Below are positions 5,354 to 5,850 of a stretch of DNA of 5,850 nt, piece by piece. The position numbers were made by a program, and so were the translations under genes. The stretch is from Fusobacteriaceae bacterium (GTDB lineage Bacteria > Fusobacteriota > Fusobacteriia > Fusobacteriales > Fusobacteriaceae). Below the pieces are notes generated by a model. It did no database searches. It was not told the origin of the DNA and saw only the letters and a list, made by a program, of their open reading frames with translations. The stretch spans positions 1-5,850 of the forward strand of contig DAOUPY010000114.1 in NCBI GenBank assembly GCA_030625925.1. The letters run 5' to 3'. Every line of letters starts with the position of its first letter. Position 1 is the stretch's first letter.

Positions 5354-5391
5354 AAATGCCTCTGGGTTTATTCTCGGGGGTTATTTTTTTT
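5354..5391 (+). terminator. Terminator of the ATPase-TOPRIM operon
   Basis: CCTCTG (5359-5364) pairs with CGGGGG (5375-5380) using G-U pairs, and a lower AATG/UAUU stem with one bulge extends it. A T-run (5384-5391) follows at once. It begins a few bases after the full-length TOPRIM stop at 5347. This supports the longer frame as the original gene, since the TGA at 5087 lies about 270 bases upstream. Confidence 0.65.
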
Positions 5392-5560
5392 ATCCTTCCC
5401 CACCCTTCCTGGATAGATATCAGCTAATCCCTCCTACTTTCAAAACCATCTATTGCTATAATCAGACAGATATAAAAGATCTTTTTACATTCCGGGAGAT
5501 TCTCCAGCCTGGGGGGATCAGCTCGTTTCACACTACCTCGGATGCTCGCTGCATTTAAAA
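5392..5560 (-). other. GC-rich relic without an intact gene; T-box-like motifs on the minus strand
   Basis: No intact ORF is present. GC is raised (26 of 60 bases in 5461-5520). On the minus strand, in order, are AGCGAG (5550-5545), GTGTGAAAC (5533-5525), GAGAATCTCCCGGA (5504-5491), AAAGTA (5440-5435) and GGGTGG (5405-5400). These resemble, in order, the distal stem I, specifier region, stem III lead and antiterminator start of T-box leaders, which sense uncharged tRNA. The canonical UGGNACC is not intact (TGGGGAA instead), and downstream on that strand lies only the convergent TOPRIM gene. A decayed coding remnant is an equal alternative (for example ADIYPGRVGKDKKNNPRE ending at the terminator). 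Confidence 0.25.
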
Positions 5561-5567
5561 TTAAGTA

Positions 5568-5581
5568 TTAGGAGCTCCTAA
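5568..5581. repeat. Perfect 14-bp palindrome TTAGGAGCTCCTAA
   Basis: This self-complementary 14-mer lies at the edge of the GC-rich relic. It could be a protein-binding site or the end of a mobile sequence; nothing nearby decides between them. Confidence 0.3.
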
Positions 5582-5600
5582 AAAACTATAATTACTTGTA

Positions 5601-5609
5601 TGATATAAT
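5601..5609 (+). promoter_or_regulatory. Possible extended -10 promoter
   Basis: TGATATAAT matches the extended -10 form also seen before the ATPase gene. It lies between arms AACTATA (5584-5590) and TATAGTT (5609-5615). It would be a second, upstream promoter for the Fe-S gene. The -35 position has no match. Confidence 0.3.
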
Positions 5610-5636
5610 ATAGTTATTATCACTGGGATAAAAAAG

Positions 5637-5665
5637 TTGACACTTTGTATTCAAAGTGTTATGTT
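5637..5665 (+). promoter_or_regulatory. Promoter with a perfect operator-like palindrome in its spacer
   Basis: TTGACA (5637-5642), a 17-base spacer and TATGTT (5660-5665) form a sigma-70-type promoter for the downstream Fe-S gene. ACACTTTG (5640-5647) and CAAAGTGT (5652-5659) are perfect inverted repeats around TATT and fill the spacer, so a bound dimeric repressor or a MerR-type activator could control it. The motif does not match the Rex, Fur/PerR, CIRCE or LexA consensus. It differs from NrdR boxes in length and centre. Confidence 0.55.
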
Positions 5666-5745
5666 TTGTGAGCAAATAGGCGGTAAAAAATAGAAAAAAA
5701 TCAGAAATTTAAAATATTATGATTCGGATAAAAAAGGAGAAAATT

Positions 5746-5850
5746 ATGATTTCTAAAACAATTAAAAAAAAGATGGAAGAAATAATTAATGGATGTTTAG
5801 AATGTAAATCTAAACCCTGCATGAAAAATTGTATAATGCTGAATGAATTT
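5746..5850 (+). CDS. N-terminal fragment of a 4Fe-4S cluster protein (runs off the window)
   Basis: ATG 5746 follows AAGGAG, seven bases upstream. The 35 visible codons contain a basic helix and then C17-x2-C20-x4-C25-x3-C29 (CLECKSKPCMKNC), a cysteine pattern that binds a 4Fe-4S cluster. The spacing with x4 between the second and third Cys, and a Pro before the third, is that of the N-terminal cluster domain of GltD/dihydropyrimidine-dehydrogenase-like oxidoreductases (Fer4_20). The following MLNEF also resembles heterodisulfide-reductase-like Fe-S proteins. The substrate cannot be told from this fragment. It is probably expressed from the palindrome-bearing promoter at 5637-5665, with a leader of about 75 bases. 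Confidence 0.7.
   Translation, partial: MISKTIKKKMEEIINGCLECKSKPCMKNCIMLNEF

Noticed and set aside
1..5850. CRISPR array, tRNA or rRNA genes
   Set aside because: No regularly spaced direct repeats, tRNA-like cloverleaf or conserved rRNA segments were seen on either strand.

Overview
The window comes from a low-GC anaerobe, most likely Fusobacteriota or possibly a clostridial relative. The backbone is very AT-rich: by direct count 13 of 60 bases in 4201-4260 are G or C. The best-preserved metabolic gene is an ornithine racemase, typical of amino-acid-fermenting Fusobacteria and Clostridia. The code is standard, the ribosome binding sites are good, and several strong hairpin terminators share a GACACT core. 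The genus is an inference and cannot be fixed from this sequence.

Layout. The left end (1-142) holds the tail of a probable YwqK/MORN-type repeat protein. Next come a long perfect inverted repeat (206-277), a TetR-type palindrome (327-338) and a bidirectional terminator (378-405). A frameshifted N-terminal remnant of an antibiotic-biosynthesis-monooxygenase-like gene lies on the minus strand at 406-540, directly behind an intact 5-formyltetrahydrofolate cyclo-ligase gene (540-1106, minus). An island of higher GC (24 of 60 bases in 1981-2040) carries the ornithine racemase gene orr (1581-2642, minus) with its GC-rich terminator. Decayed coding remnants lie on both sides of orr, and nearly matching inverted repeats sit at both GC boundaries (1424-1451 and 2954-2983).

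From 3041 to 3700 there is no intact large gene. It holds a small frameshifted ORF, a 16-bp-stem terminator inside a longer imperfect palindrome, a probable decayed gene tail and promoters that point right. The defence-like locus follows: an OLD/ABC-type AAA ATPase (3757-4854) overlaps by 17 bases a small TOPRIM-domain gene (4838-5347), and a terminator ends the pair. The TOPRIM frame is broken at codon 84 by one TGA but is otherwise open to its end.

Right of that terminator lies a second GC-rich relic with T-box-like motifs on the minus strand. It is followed by a promoter whose spacer is a perfect operator-like palindrome, and by the start of a 4Fe-4S protein that runs off the right edge.

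How the genes relate. The cyclo-ligase and the racemase are metabolic genes with their own terminators and no visible link to the ATPase-TOPRIM pair. ATPase and TOPRIM proteins probably work as one complex, as in OLD, Gabija and PARIS-type systems. The number of broken genes in under 6 kb indicates an accessory, decaying chromosomal region, or else a consensus sequence with residual errors. The sequence alone cannot separate these two.
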